DNA from: Azospirillum formosense
GTDB lineage: Bacteria; Pseudomonadota; Alphaproteobacteria; Azospirillales; Azospirillaceae
Direction of reading: 5' to 3'
NCBI RefSeq assembly: GCF_040500525.1
Contig: NZ_CP159405.1
Location: 505,001-569,000, forward strand
Length of the DNA: 64,000 nt
Shown: positions 1 to 8,489 of the stretch, piece by piece
How positions within the stretch are numbered: the stretch's first letter is position 1
Layout: each line of letters opens with the position of its first letter
Position numbers and translations under genes: made by a program
The notes under the pieces: model-generated
What the model was told of the DNA's origin: nothing
Database searches by the model: none
The model's input: the letters and a program-made list of their open reading frames with translations, nothing else

Positions 1-37
1 CCGGCGTGTCTCGATGGGAGTCGTGGGAGAAGGCGCG

Positions 38-1510
38 TCAGCCCGCCGCCGCTTGCACGACGGCGCGGGCGCCCTCGGCGTAGAGCCGGCGCAGCGCGTC
101 GGTCACCGCGGCGGTGAAGCGCGGGTCGCGCGGCAGGTCGTCGCCGAAGACGGCGGTCAGCCCGAACAGGGCGGACGCCAGACGGTCGGCGTCCGGTCCG
201 GCCTCGGCCGCCAGCTCGGCGAGCCGGGCGGCCATGGGGTCGCGCACGTCGATGGGACGGCCGGCCTCGTCGGTGCCGGAGACGTAGCGCATCCAGCCCG
301 CCACCCCCAGCGCCAGCCGGTCGATCGGCGCCCCGGCGGCCAGACGGTCGCGGATGGTGCCGAGCAGCCGCTGCGGCAGCTTCTGCGTGCCGTCCATGGC
401 GATCTGCCAGGTGCGGTGGCGCAGGGCCGGGTTGCGGAAGCGCTCGATCAGCGCGTCCTTGTAATGGCCGAGGTCGGCGCCCGGCGGCATGTGCAGCGTA
501 GGCCCGGCCTCCTCGTCCATCAGGCCGCGGATCAGCCGGACGAAGGCCGGGTCGGCCATGGTGTCCGACACCGTCTCGTAGCCGGCGAGGTAGCCGAGAT
601 AGGCGAGCGTGGAGTGGCTGCCGTTGAGCAGGCGCAGCTTCATCGTCTCGTAGGGATGGACGTCGGGGACCAGCTCCGCCCCCTCCAGCTCCCAGGCCGG
701 GCGCCCGGTGGGGAAGCGGTCCTCGATCACCCACTGGCTGAACGGCTCGGTCACCACCGGCCAGGCGTCGCGCAGGCCCAGCCCGTCCGACACGCGGTCG
801 CGGTCGGCGTCGGTGGTGGCCGGCACGATGCGGTCGACCATGCTGTTCGGGCAGGCGACGTTTGCGGCGAACCACGTCCCCAGGGCCGGGTCGCGCAGCT
901 CGGCGTAGCGGCGCAGCAGGCCCGCCGCGGTGTCGCCGTTGCTCGGCAGGTTGTCGCAGCTCAGCACCGTGAAGGGCTCCACGCCGGCGGCGCGGCGGCG
1001 GATCAGCGCTTCCACCAGGAAGCCGGGCACGCTGCGCGGGCGTTCCGGGTTGGCGAGGTCGTGCACGATGTCCGGATGGGCCTCGTTCAGCGCGCCGGTC
1101 GCCGGGTCGTGGCAATAGCCCTTCTCGGTGACGGTCAGGGTGACGATGCGGACGGACGGGCGGGTCAGGAGGTCCAGAACCGCGGCGGGGTCCTCCGGCG
1201 CGACCAGCAGCTGGGTGACCGAACCGATCACCCGCAGCCGCTCGCCGGCGGCGTCGCGCACCGCGACGGTGTAGAGGCCGCCCTGCGGCTCCAGCGCGTC
1301 GCGCGTGTCGGGGCTGCGCAGGCTGACCCCGGCGATGCCCCAGGGGCCGAAGGACCGGGCCAGGGCGGCGTCGGTGTAGACGGCCTGATGGGCGCGGTGA
1401 AAGGCGCCGATGCCCAGATGGACGATTCCGGTGGTCAGCGCGGCACGGTCATAGCCGGGACGCTGCACGCCGGGGCGCAGCGAGGGCAGCGTGTCGGGGC
1501 TCAGGCGCAT
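38..1510 (-). CDS. Mannitol dehydrogenase family oxidoreductase (mannitol 2-dehydrogenase / fructuronate reductase type)
   Basis: A 490-residue NAD(P)-dependent polyol or hexuronate dehydrogenase of the long-chain mannitol dehydrogenase family. The N-terminal nucleotide-binding segment VHLGIGAFHRAHQAVY lies at about 30-45, the family signature SCDNLPSNG at about 184-192, and the catalytic block KLRLLNGSH at 291-299 gives the expected Lys, Asn and His. Length is usual for the family. Substrate (mannitol/fructose versus mannonate/fructuronate) cannot be read from sequence. The GntR gene lies 22 bases upstream on the same strand, so the two are probably co-transcribed and the regulator probably responds to a sugar acid or polyol. 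The transcript continues towards the left edge. Confidence 0.9.
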   Translation of the reverse strand: MRLSPDTLPSLRPGVQRPGYDRAALTTGIVHLGIGAFHRAHQAVYTDAALARSFGPWGIAGVSLRSPDTRDALEPQGGLYTVAVRDAAGERLRVIGSVTQLLVAPEDPAAVLDLLTRPSVRIVTLTVTEKGYCHDPATGALNEAHPDIVHDLANPERPRSVPGFLVEALIRRRAAGVEPFTVLSCDNLPSNGDTAAGLLRRYAELRDPALGTWFAANVACPNSMVDRIVPATTDADRDRVSDGLGLRDAWPVVTEPFSQWVIEDRFPTGRPAWELEGAELVPDVHPYETMKLRLLNGSHSTLAYLGYLAGYETVSDTMADPAFVRLIRGLMDEEAGPTLHMPPGADLGHYKDALIERFRNPALRHRTWQIAMDGTQKLPQRLLGTIRDRLAAGAPIDRLALGVAGWMRYVSGTDEAGRPIDVRDPMAARLAELAAEAGPDADRLASALFGLTAVFGDDLPRDPRFTAAVTDALRRLYAEGARAVVQAAAG

Positions 1511-1532
1511 GGAACACTCCGCATAACGGCTT

Positions 1533-2252
1533 TCAGGTCTCGAAGAAGTGGCTGTTGGTTCGGGCGATTTCGTCCACCGCGGCGAAGACGGTGCGCAGGT
1601 GGGCGCGCATGGCCTCCTCCGCGCCGTCGGGGTCGCGGGCGGCGACGCGGTCCACGATGATCTGGTGCTCGCCGACGATCTTCGCCGCCCAGCCTTCGCT
1701 GTGCAGCGACAGGAAGCGCACGCGGTCGAGCTGCGCCTTGACCGCGACCAGCAGGTCCCACACCGCCGGGCGCCCGGCGATGCGGGCCAGCTCGGCGTGG
1801 GTGGCCTCGTCGAGGGCGAAGAACTCGGAATGGCGGTCGGGGGACATCACCGCGCGGTGCGAGTCGAGGAGCCGGGTGAGCGAGGCGACGTCCGCCGCCT
1901 CCGCGCGCTCGGCGGCCAGACGCACGGTCCGGCATTCCAGGGTCTCGCGGATGAACTGGCTGTCCGACACCGCGCCGAGCTGGATCGGCGCCACGAAGGT
2001 GCCGACCTGCGGCACGATGCGCAGGAACCCCTCGTCGGCCAGACGGCGGAAGGCCTCGCGCACCGGGGTGCGGCTGACGCCGTAGCGGGCGGCCACGCGG
2101 GTCTCCGAGATCCCCTCGCCGGGACGGATCTCCCCCGACAGCACGGCGGCGCGCAGCGCCTCGTAGACCCCGTGCAGGCGGGAGCCGCGGATGTCGGCGG
2201 GGGCGGAGGAGGTCGGCGTGTCGGTCATGGCGTCCATCGCGTCAACTTGCAT
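1533..2252 (-). CDS. GntR family transcriptional regulator, FCD (FadR-type) subfamily
   Basis: A 239-residue regulator. The winged helix spans about residues 22-88, with the characteristic GVSRTPVREAFRRLADEGF and a wing ending in PQVGTFVAPI. It is followed by an all-helical FCD effector domain to about 230. FCD regulators usually bind small organic acids or sugar acids through a metal site. The first possible ATG lies inside the perfect palindrome at 2249-2262; ATGs at 2237 and 2228 are alternatives, and none has a strong ribosome binding site. Position suggests it controls itself and the downstream dehydrogenase through that palindrome. Confidence 0.88.
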   Translation of the reverse strand: MQVDAMDAMTDTPTSSAPADIRGSRLHGVYEALRAAVLSGEIRPGEGISETRVAARYGVSRTPVREAFRRLADEGFLRIVPQVGTFVAPIQLGAVSDSQFIRETLECRTVRLAAERAEAADVASLTRLLDSHRAVMSPDRHSEFFALDEATHAELARIAGRPAVWDLLVAVKAQLDRVRFLSLHSEGWAAKIVGEHQIIVDRVAARDPDGAEEAMRAHLRTVFAAVDEIARTNSHFFET

Positions 2253-2262
2253 ACTAGTATGC
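2249..2262. promoter_or_regulatory. Palindromic operator, site 1 (GCATACTAGTATGC)
   Basis: A perfect 14-base palindrome at the 5' end of the GntR gene, overlapping its most upstream start codon. It shares the core ATACTAGTAT with sites at 11983 and 24334 and resembles those at 6937, 28942 and 29850. This is typical of an autoregulatory GntR operator; which of the two GntR proteins binds it is inferred, not shown. Confidence 0.6.
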
Positions 2263-2329
2263 CATCGCGAACGAGGCCTGACAAGAGGGGCTGGCGAACG
2301 CCGCGCGGGAGGACGCGCTTCACGGGCAG

Positions 2330-2380
2330 TTGGTTCAAGGGCAATTATGGTTGGTATAGCAAATTTTCCGTTAAACGGAA
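2330..2380 (+). promoter_or_regulatory. Possible promoter and operator of the Cache-domain gene
   Basis: TTGGTT at 2330-2335 and TATAGC at 2355-2360 (19-base spacing) form a weak promoter-like pair. A perfect odd palindrome, TTCCGTTAAACGGAA, follows at 2366-2380, where a transcription start and repressor site would be expected. The stretch is clearly less GC-rich than its surroundings. The regulator is unknown. Confidence 0.3.
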
Positions 2381-2491
2381 TAAATCGCGTAATCCTCTGA
2401 CCGCCGGGATGACGCGGGACCTATGGTCTGGAGCCCGCGGAGCACAGGCCGCCAAGGCAGCCCGCGGGCGGAACATTCATGGGAGGAATCG

Positions 2492-3088
2492 ATGACCAGA
2501 CGCTTTTCCCTGCTGCTTTCCACCGCGGCGGTCCTGGCAACGCTCGGCACCCTGCCGGCCTACGCCGCCGATCCCGCCCTGGAAGCCAACGTCCGCAAGA
2601 CGGTGAGCCCGCAGGCCCAGGCCTGGCTCGCCGATCCGGCGGTCGTCGACGCCGTGAAGGCCCAGAACACCGCACACAAGGGCCTCGACCAGGCCAAGAT
2701 CGACGCCATGGACAACGACTGGAAGGCCGCCGCCAAGGCCAAGGCCGCCAACCCCACCTACGACACGATCGCCGCGAACGCCGTGACCAAGCGCCTGAAG
2801 GAGGTGACGGACAAGAGCAACGGCCGGATCGTGGAGATCCTGCTGATGGACAACCGCGGCCTGAACGTGGCCCAGACCGGCGGCACCTCCGACTATTGGC
2901 AGGGCGACGAGCCGAAGTGGCAGAAGGTCTACAGCGGCGGTTCCGACCTCTACATGACCGATCCGGAGAAGGACGCCGAGACGAACGCCATGCTGACCGA
3001 GGTCAGCGTTCCCGTGCTCGATCCGGCCAGCAAGGAAAAGATCGGCGTGGCGATGATCGTGCTCGACACCGGCAAGCTCGGCAACTGA
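2492..3088 (+). CDS. Secreted single-Cache (PDC sensor-like) protein
   Basis: A 198-residue exported protein. The signal peptide spans residues 1-24 (MTRRF, hydrophobic core, cleavage after AYA). The rest resembles a stand-alone Cache/PDC ligand-binding domain: a long helical start, then a beta-rich core containing VEILLMDNRGLNVAQTGG, the SDYWQGDE motif and VSVPVLDPASKEKIGVAMIVLD. There is no transmembrane or output domain, so it is a free periplasmic sensor or binding protein of unknown ligand. ATG 2492 has the strong ribosome site GGGAGGA at 2481-2487. It is monocistronic, with a hairpin following it. Confidence 0.7.
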   Translation: MTRRFSLLLSTAAVLATLGTLPAYAADPALEANVRKTVSPQAQAWLADPAVVDAVKAQNTAHKGLDQAKIDAMDNDWKAAAKAKAANPTYDTIAANAVTKRLKEVTDKSNGRIVEILLMDNRGLNVAQTGGTSDYWQGDEPKWQKVYSGGSDLYMTDPEKDAETNAMLTEVSVPVLDPASKEKIGVAMIVLDTGKLGN

Positions 3089-3100
3089 CGAATCGCCGAT

Positions 3101-3133
3101 GCCATCCCCCTTCCCCAAAGGAGGGGGGATGGC
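3101..3133 (+). terminator. Hairpin terminator after the Cache gene
   Basis: GCCATCCCCC at 3101-3110 pairs with GGGGGATGGC at 3124-3133 (10-base-pair stem). It sits 13 bases after the stop codon and has no good T-run. Confidence 0.45.
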
Positions 3134-3277
3134 CCGCGATGGAATGGCCCGGTCGGCGGCCTCATCGATCCGGGCGGGACCGGGCTTGGGAGAAAGGCGG
3201 ATTCGACACCTTTCCGCGGGCGTTCCTCGGAGCTTCACGGCATAACGGATGTCCCCGCGACCGCAACGCCGACCGCC

Positions 3278-4069
3278 ATGCCGACACAGCACGACTCACC
3301 CGTGACCGAGACCGAATGGACGATCCGGACCGCGGAGGGCACCCTCTTCGCGAAGAGCTGGACCCCGGAAACCGACCGCGCCGCGCCGATCATCCTCTTC
3401 CACGACTCCCTCGGCAGCGTGGATCTGTGGCGCGGTTTCCCGCAACGGCTGGCGGCCGGAACGAACCGCAGCGTCATCGCCTACGACCGGCTCGGCTTCG
3501 GACGCTCCGACGCCCATCCCGGGCGGCTCGCGTTGGACTTCGTCGCCGCGGAGGCGCGGGACAGCATCCCGCCGCTGTGCGACCAGCTCGGCGTGGCGGC
3601 GTTCGTCGCCTGCGGCCACAGCGTCGGCGGCGGCATGGCCGTCGAGACGGCGGCGCGTCATCCCGAGCGCTGCCGCGCCCTCGTGACCATCGCCGCGCAG
3701 GCGTTCGTGGAGGAGCGGACGCTCGCCGGCATCCGCGACGCCAAGCGCGACTTCCAGGACCCGGCCAACGTCGCGCGTCTGGCGCGCTATCACGGCGACA
3801 AGGCCCGCTGGGTCCTGGACGCCTGGACGGAGACGTGGCTGTCGCCCGCCTTCGCCGATTGGACCCTGGACCGTGCCCTCGCGGCGGTGCGCTGCCCGGT
3901 TCTGGCCCTGCACGGCGACCGCGACGAGTACGGCTCCGCCGCCCACCCCGACCGCATCGCGGCCGGGCGGGGGACCGCGAGGCTGCTCCCCGACACCGGC
4001 CATGTGCCGCACCGCGAACGGGAGACGCTGGTGCTCGACGCGATCCGGAGTTTCCTGAACGGACTCTGA
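3278..4069 (+). CDS. Alpha/beta hydrolase
   Basis: A 263-residue cytoplasmic alpha/beta-hydrolase-fold enzyme. The nucleophile elbow GHSVGGG puts the catalytic Ser at 115; the acid is Asp214 or Asp216 in LHGDRDEYGS; the base is His242 in DTGHVPHRE. The oxyanion-type segment LFHDSLGS lies at 40-47. Substrate is unknown. Ribosome binding site is weak, so the start could be a few codons later. It is convergent with ackA, only nine bases apart. Confidence 0.85.
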   Translation: MPTQHDSPVTETEWTIRTAEGTLFAKSWTPETDRAAPIILFHDSLGSVDLWRGFPQRLAAGTNRSVIAYDRLGFGRSDAHPGRLALDFVAAEARDSIPPLCDQLGVAAFVACGHSVGGGMAVETAARHPERCRALVTIAAQAFVEERTLAGIRDAKRDFQDPANVARLARYHGDKARWVLDAWTETWLSPAFADWTLDRALAAVRCPVLALHGDRDEYGSAAHPDRIAAGRGTARLLPDTGHVPHRERETLVLDAIRSFLNGL

Positions 4070-4078
4070 GGCGTCCGC

Positions 4079-5296
4079 TCAGGCCGCCAGGGGCGGTTGC
4101 ACCGCGGCGCGCGCCAGGATGGCCAGCGTGTGGCTGGCGATCATCCGCTCCTCGTCGGTGGGGATGACGAAGACCGGGACGCGGCTGTCGGCGGCCGAGA
4201 TGCGCGTGGCCCGGGCGCGGTTCGCCGCCCCGTCGAGGTGGACGCCGAGCCAGCCCAGCTTCTCCGCCACCCGCGCCCGCACCGGGGCGGAGTTCTCGCC
4301 GACGCCGGCGGTGAAGACCACCGCGTCCAGCCCGCCCATGGAGGCCGCCAGCCCCGCCGCCTGCTTGGCGACCTGGAAGCAGAACAGCTCCACCGCCTCC
4401 GCCGCTTGAGGATTCTCGCTGTCCAGCAGGGCGCGCATGTCGTTGGAGACGCCGGACACGCCGAGCAGGCCGGACTTGTGGTAGAGCAGCCGCTCCAGCT
4501 CGTCCGGCCCCATGCCCTTCTCGCGCATCAGATAGATCAGCACGCCGGGATCGAGGACGCCGGGGCGCGTGCCCATCGGCAGGCCGTCCAGAGCGGTGAA
4601 GCCCATGGTGGTGTCGACGCTGCGGCCCGCGCGCATGCCGCACAGGCTGGACCCGCTGCCGAGATGGCAAACGACGACGCGGGCCTCGGCCAGCTCCGGC
4701 GCGATCTGCGGCAGGCGCTGGGCGATGTACTCGTAGGACAGGCCGTGGAAGCCGTAGCGGCGCACGCCCTCGTCGGTCAACTCGCGCGGCAGGGCGAACA
4801 TCTGGGCCTGCCAGGGCCGCGTGCTGTGGAAGGCGGTGTCGAAGCAGGCGACCTGCGGCAGCTCCGGATAGACCTCGGCCAGCGCGGTCATCGCCGCAAT
4901 GTTGTGCGGCTGGTGCAGCGGGGCCAGCGGCACCAGGGCCTCCAGCTCCGCCAGCACCGCCGGGGTCAGCCGGACCGGCGCGTCGAAGCGGGTCCCGCCA
5001 TGCACGACCCGGTGGCCGGCGGCGACCAGCCGCACGTCGCGCAGCTCGTGCCGCATCCAGGTCAGCAGGAAGCCGAGCAGCCCGGCGCGGTCGCCGGGGC
5101 CGACCTCGTCCAGGAGGCCGTCGGCCAGGACGTGGCGGGCCGCGTCCTTGGCCTCGAAGCGCGGGGCGGTGCCGATGCCGGAGATCTGGCCGGTCAGGAC
5201 GGCCTCCAGATCGTGCTTTCCGGCACCGCAGAAGACGGAGAATTTCAGGCTGGAGGAGCCCGCGTTGATGACGAGACAGGCGTCACGGTGCGACAT
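4079..5296 (-). CDS. ackA: Acetate kinase
   Basis: A 405-residue acetokinase (ATP + acetate to acetyl phosphate, reversible). Visible motifs are NAGSSSLKF at 11-19, GHRVVHGG at 94-101, catalytic Asp153 in ACFDTAFH, YGFHG at 181-185 and the C-terminal FTAGVGENS nucleotide site. It makes ATP from acetyl phosphate in the overflow/fermentative acetate route. It lies 10 bases downstream of the MaoC-Pta fusion gene and is evidently in the same operon. Confidence 0.96.
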   Translation of the reverse strand: MSHRDACLVINAGSSSLKFSVFCGAGKHDLEAVLTGQISGIGTAPRFEAKDAARHVLADGLLDEVGPGDRAGLLGFLLTWMRHELRDVRLVAAGHRVVHGGTRFDAPVRLTPAVLAELEALVPLAPLHQPHNIAAMTALAEVYPELPQVACFDTAFHSTRPWQAQMFALPRELTDEGVRRYGFHGLSYEYIAQRLPQIAPELAEARVVVCHLGSGSSLCGMRAGRSVDTTMGFTALDGLPMGTRPGVLDPGVLIYLMREKGMGPDELERLLYHKSGLLGVSGVSNDMRALLDSENPQAAEAVELFCFQVAKQAAGLAASMGGLDAVVFTAGVGENSAPVRARVAEKLGWLGVHLDGAANRARATRISAADSRVPVFVIPTDEERMIASHTLAILARAAVQPPLAA

Positions 5297-5306
5297 GGTG
5301 TGATCC

Positions 5307-6809
5307 TCACTCCGCGGCCAGGGGGGCGGCCAGGGGAGCGGCAGCGGCGTTGAGCGCGAGGGCGGGACGGCGCGCGGCGGCCACCAGCGCCGCCACGGCG
5401 CAGGAGGCGAGGCGGGTGCGGACGTTGTCGGCGCGGCTGGTCAGGATGACCGGAACCCGCGCGCCGAGAACGATGCCCGCCGCGTCGGCGTTGGCGAGGA
5501 AGGAGAGCTGCTTGGCCAGCATGTTGCCGGCTTCCAGGTCGGGGACGAGCAGGATGTCGGCTTGGCCGGAGACGGGGGACGTGATGCCCTTGATGCGCGC
5601 GGCCTCGGCGCTGATGGCGTTGTCGAAGGCCAGCGGGCCGTCGAGGATGCCGCCGGCGATCTGGCCGCGGTCGGCCATTTTGCACAGCGCGGCGGCTTCC
5701 AGCGTGGTGGCGATCTTCGGGTTGAGCGTTTCCACCGCCGACAGGATGGCGACGCGCGGCGTCTCGACGCCCAGCACCTTGGCGAGATCGATGGCGTTCT
5801 GGACGATGTGGACCTTGTCTTCCAGCGTCGGGTAGATGTTGATCGCCGCGTCGGTGATCAGAAGCGCCCGCGGGTAGGTCGGCACGTTCATCACGAAGAC
5901 GTGGCTGATGCGGCGGCTGGTGCGCAGCCCGGTCTCCTTGCGGACGACCTCGGCCATCAGCTCGTCGGTGTGCAGGCTGCCCTTCATCACCGCCTCGGCT
6001 TCGCCGCTGCGGGCCAGCGCGACGGCGGCCGCGGCGGCGGCGTGGCTGTGCTCGACGTCCACCAGACGATAACGGGCGATGTCCAGCCCGTGGGCGGCGG
6101 CCAGCGCACGGATCTTCGCCGCCGGGCCGATCAGGATGGGGTCGATCAGGCCGGCTTCCGCCGCCTCCACCGCGCCCTTCAGCGAGCTTTCGTCGCAGGG
6201 ATGGGCGACCGCCGTGGCGACCGGCTCCAGCCCGTCGCACTTGCGCAGCAGCGCGTCGTGCTTGTCATGGCGGATCATCTGGATCTGCGGCAGCGCGTGG
6301 GCGGCGCGGCGGACCTTGCGGGTCGGCGCCACCACCTCGGCGGTCCCGGTCACCACGACCTCGCCGTCCTGGTTGGTGCACAGGCAGTCGAAGACGACGA
6401 TGTTCTTGTCGGCCTGCTTCTCGCGCACGGTGACGGTGGCGGTGATGACGTCGCCCAGCCCGACCGGGCGGCGGAAGCGCAGGTCCTGGCCGGCGTAGAC
6501 GGTGCCGGCGCCGGGCAGCCGGGTCCCCAGCACGCCGGAAATCAGCGCGCCGGACCACATGCCATGGCCGATCACCTTTTGAAAGCGGCTGTCGGCGGCG
6601 AATTTCGCGTCCAGATGAACCGGATCGATGTTGCCGGAGACGGTGGCGAACAGCTCGACGTCCATCACGGTCAGTTGCCGCGCGATGCTGGCGGACTGGC
6701 CGACCACGATCTCGTCGAAAGTGACGTTCTCGATCGGGGCCGCATCAACAGGGGCCGCCTCTACAGGGGCCGCGGGGAGGTCGCCGCTGGTTTCACCATT
6801 GGCAGTCAT
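5307..6809 (-). CDS. Bifunctional MaoC-like hydratase / phosphate acetyltransferase fusion
   Basis: A 500-residue two-domain protein. Residues about 30-165 form a MaoC-type (R)-hydratase hot-dog domain with the NIDPVHLD and GHGMWSGALI motifs. Residues about 180-485 form a phosphate acetyl/butyryl-transferase, which interconverts acetyl-CoA and acetyl phosphate for AckA. This fusion is known in alphaproteobacteria, often annotated as bifunctional enoyl-CoA hydratase/phosphate acetyltransferase. The first 28 residues are a low-complexity repeat of AAPV(E/D) units encoded by a 15-base tandem repeat at about 6740-6785. Operon order is maoC-pta then ackA. Confidence 0.92.
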   Translation of the reverse strand: MTANGETSGDLPAAPVEAAPVDAAPIENVTFDEIVVGQSASIARQLTVMDVELFATVSGNIDPVHLDAKFAADSRFQKVIGHGMWSGALISGVLGTRLPGAGTVYAGQDLRFRRPVGLGDVITATVTVREKQADKNIVVFDCLCTNQDGEVVVTGTAEVVAPTRKVRRAAHALPQIQMIRHDKHDALLRKCDGLEPVATAVAHPCDESSLKGAVEAAEAGLIDPILIGPAAKIRALAAAHGLDIARYRLVDVEHSHAAAAAAVALARSGEAEAVMKGSLHTDELMAEVVRKETGLRTSRRISHVFVMNVPTYPRALLITDAAINIYPTLEDKVHIVQNAIDLAKVLGVETPRVAILSAVETLNPKIATTLEAAALCKMADRGQIAGGILDGPLAFDNAISAEAARIKGITSPVSGQADILLVPDLEAGNMLAKQLSFLANADAAGIVLGARVPVILTSRADNVRTRLASCAVAALVAAARRPALALNAAAAPLAAPLAAE

Positions 6810-6936
6810 TGCAGAACACTCCGGATAAGAGAAATAGGCATGATGCTGCCCGTTTCAGCCGATCCCTCCCGGCGCGCGCCTTGCTGAAAGGATAAGCGCG
6901 TCTTGCCGTCTTCTTCTGCGAGCGTCTTTTTGTGTA

Positions 6937-6948
6937 CTGATATATTAG
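6937..6948. promoter_or_regulatory. Palindromic operator, site 2 (CTGATATATTAG), upstream of pta-ackA
   Basis: A near-perfect 12-base palindrome (one mismatched pair) in an AT-rich island, 128 bases upstream of the Pta start. It shares CTGATATAYTAG with the pyk promoter (24330) and CTGATATATTA with the TRAP promoter (29847). Read on the minus strand it contains a TAATAT -10-like hexamer, consistent with repression of pta-ackA. Confidence 0.5.
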
Positions 6949-7020
6949 CGGAAAAGGCGGTGCGGCGCAGCAAATCCGGCATCACCGGACACTTTGCCGC
7001 AGCCGCCTTCTCTTGGGCCA

Positions 7021-8298
7021 TTACGCCTTGAGGATGCCGCGTCCGGCGAAGCGGGCGGCGGTGCCAAGCATCTCCTCGATGCGGATCAGCTGGTTGTACT
7101 TGGCCAGCCGGTCGGAGCGCGACAGCGAGCCGGTCTTGATCTGGCCGCAGTTGGTGGCCACCGCCAGATCGGCGATGGTGCTGTCCTCGGTCTCGCCCGA
7201 GCGGTGCGACAGGACCGCCGTGTAGCCGGCCTTGTGCGCCATGTCGACGGCTTCCAACGTCTCCGACAGCGTGCCGATCTGGTTGACCTTGACCAAGATC
7301 GAGTTGCCCACGCCCTTCTTGATGCCGTCGGCCAGACGCGCCGGGTTGGTCACGAACAGGTCGTCGCCGACCAGCTGTACCTTGCCGCCGATGGCGTCGG
7401 TCAGCGCCTTCCAGCCTTCCCAATCGTCCTCGGCCATGCCGTCCTCGATCGAGATGATCGGGTAGCGGCCGACCAGATCGGCCCAATAGGAGACCATCTG
7501 CTCCGGCGCCAGCGACTTGCCCTCGCCGGCCAGCTCGTACTTGCCGTTCTTGAAGAACTCGGTCGAGGCGGCGTCGATGGCCAGCATGACGTCGTCGCCC
7601 GGCTTGTAGCCGGCGGCCTCGATGGCCTTCATCACGAAGCCCAGCGCGTCCTCGGTTGAGGCGAGGTTGGGGGCGAAGCCGCCCTCGTCGCCGACGTTGG
7701 TGTTGTGGCCGGCGTCCTTGAGCTTCTTCTTGAGCGCCTGGAAGATCTCCGAGCCCATGCGGATGGCCTCGGCGGCGCTCTCGGCGCCGACCGGCATGAC
7801 CATGAACTCCTGGATGTCGATCGGGTTGTCGGCGTGGGCGCCGCCGTTGATGATGTTCATCATCGGCACCGGCAGCAGGTTGGCGAAGGCGCCGCCGACG
7901 TAGCGGAACAGCGGCAGCGCGGCCTCTTCCGCCGAGGCCTTGGCGACGGCGAGCGAGACGCCGAGGATGGCGTTGGCGCCGAGCCGGCCCTTGTTGGGGG
8001 TGCCGTCCAGCTCGATCATGGCGAGGTCGAGGGCGCGCTGGTTGGAGGCGTCCAGCCCGGCGATGGCGTCGAAGATCTCGCCGTTGACCGACTCCACGGC
8101 CTTCAGCACGCCCTTGCCGCCGTAGCGGCCCTTGTCGCCGTCGCGCAGCTCCACCGCCTCGTGCGCGCCGGTCGAGGCGCCCGACGGAACGGCGGCGCGG
8201 CCAAAGGCGCCGGATTCGAGCAGGACGTCCACCTCGACGGTCGGGTTCCCACGGCTGTCGAGGATCTCGCGGGCGTGGATTTCGGTAATGGCGCTCAT
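7021..8298 (-). CDS. eno: Enolase (phosphopyruvate hydratase)
   Basis: A 425-residue enolase converting 2-phosphoglycerate to phosphoenolpyruvate. Hallmarks are SRGNPTVEVDV near the N-terminus, GDEGGFAPN, the metal-ligand segment ISIEDGMAEDDWEGW and the C-terminal SHRSGETEDSTIADLAVA. Full length for the family, ending GRGILKA. It lies between pflB upstream and pta-ackA downstream on the same strand, separated from each by about 190-210 bases. The gap to pflB holds a dispersed repeat, so independent promoters are likely. Confidence 0.97.
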   Translation of the reverse strand: MSAITEIHAREILDSRGNPTVEVDVLLESGAFGRAAVPSGASTGAHEAVELRDGDKGRYGGKGVLKAVESVNGEIFDAIAGLDASNQRALDLAMIELDGTPNKGRLGANAILGVSLAVAKASAEEAALPLFRYVGGAFANLLPVPMMNIINGGAHADNPIDIQEFMVMPVGAESAAEAIRMGSEIFQALKKKLKDAGHNTNVGDEGGFAPNLASTEDALGFVMKAIEAAGYKPGDDVMLAIDAASTEFFKNGKYELAGEGKSLAPEQMVSYWADLVGRYPIISIEDGMAEDDWEGWKALTDAIGGKVQLVGDDLFVTNPARLADGIKKGVGNSILVKVNQIGTLSETLEAVDMAHKAGYTAVLSHRSGETEDSTIADLAVATNCGQIKTGSLSRSDRLAKYNQLIRIEEMLGTAARFAGRGILKA

Positions 8299-8355
8299 GG
8301 GGGAGGATGGACCTTGTGTGGGAGGGGGGATTCTTTGGGAGGTGGTTGCGGCGGA

Positions 8356-8466
8356 GCCCCCACCCTTCCCACGGCTTCGCCGCGGGCCCCTTCCCTCCCC
8401 CGCTGACGCAGGAGAGGGAGTTCATCCCCTCCCCTGCGTCAGCGGGGGAGGGTCAGGGAGGGGGCA
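8356..8466. repeat. Dispersed GC-rich palindromic repeat, copy R1 (diverged)
   Basis: A GC-rich element of about 110 bases between eno and pflB with paired blocks such as CCCTCCCCCGCTGACGCAGG and its near-complement. It is in the opposite orientation to copies R3 and R4 and is the most diverged of the four. It probably also serves as the pflB transcription terminator. Confidence 0.65.
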
Positions 8467-8489
8467 ACACGTCGCTGCTCAGCAACGCT

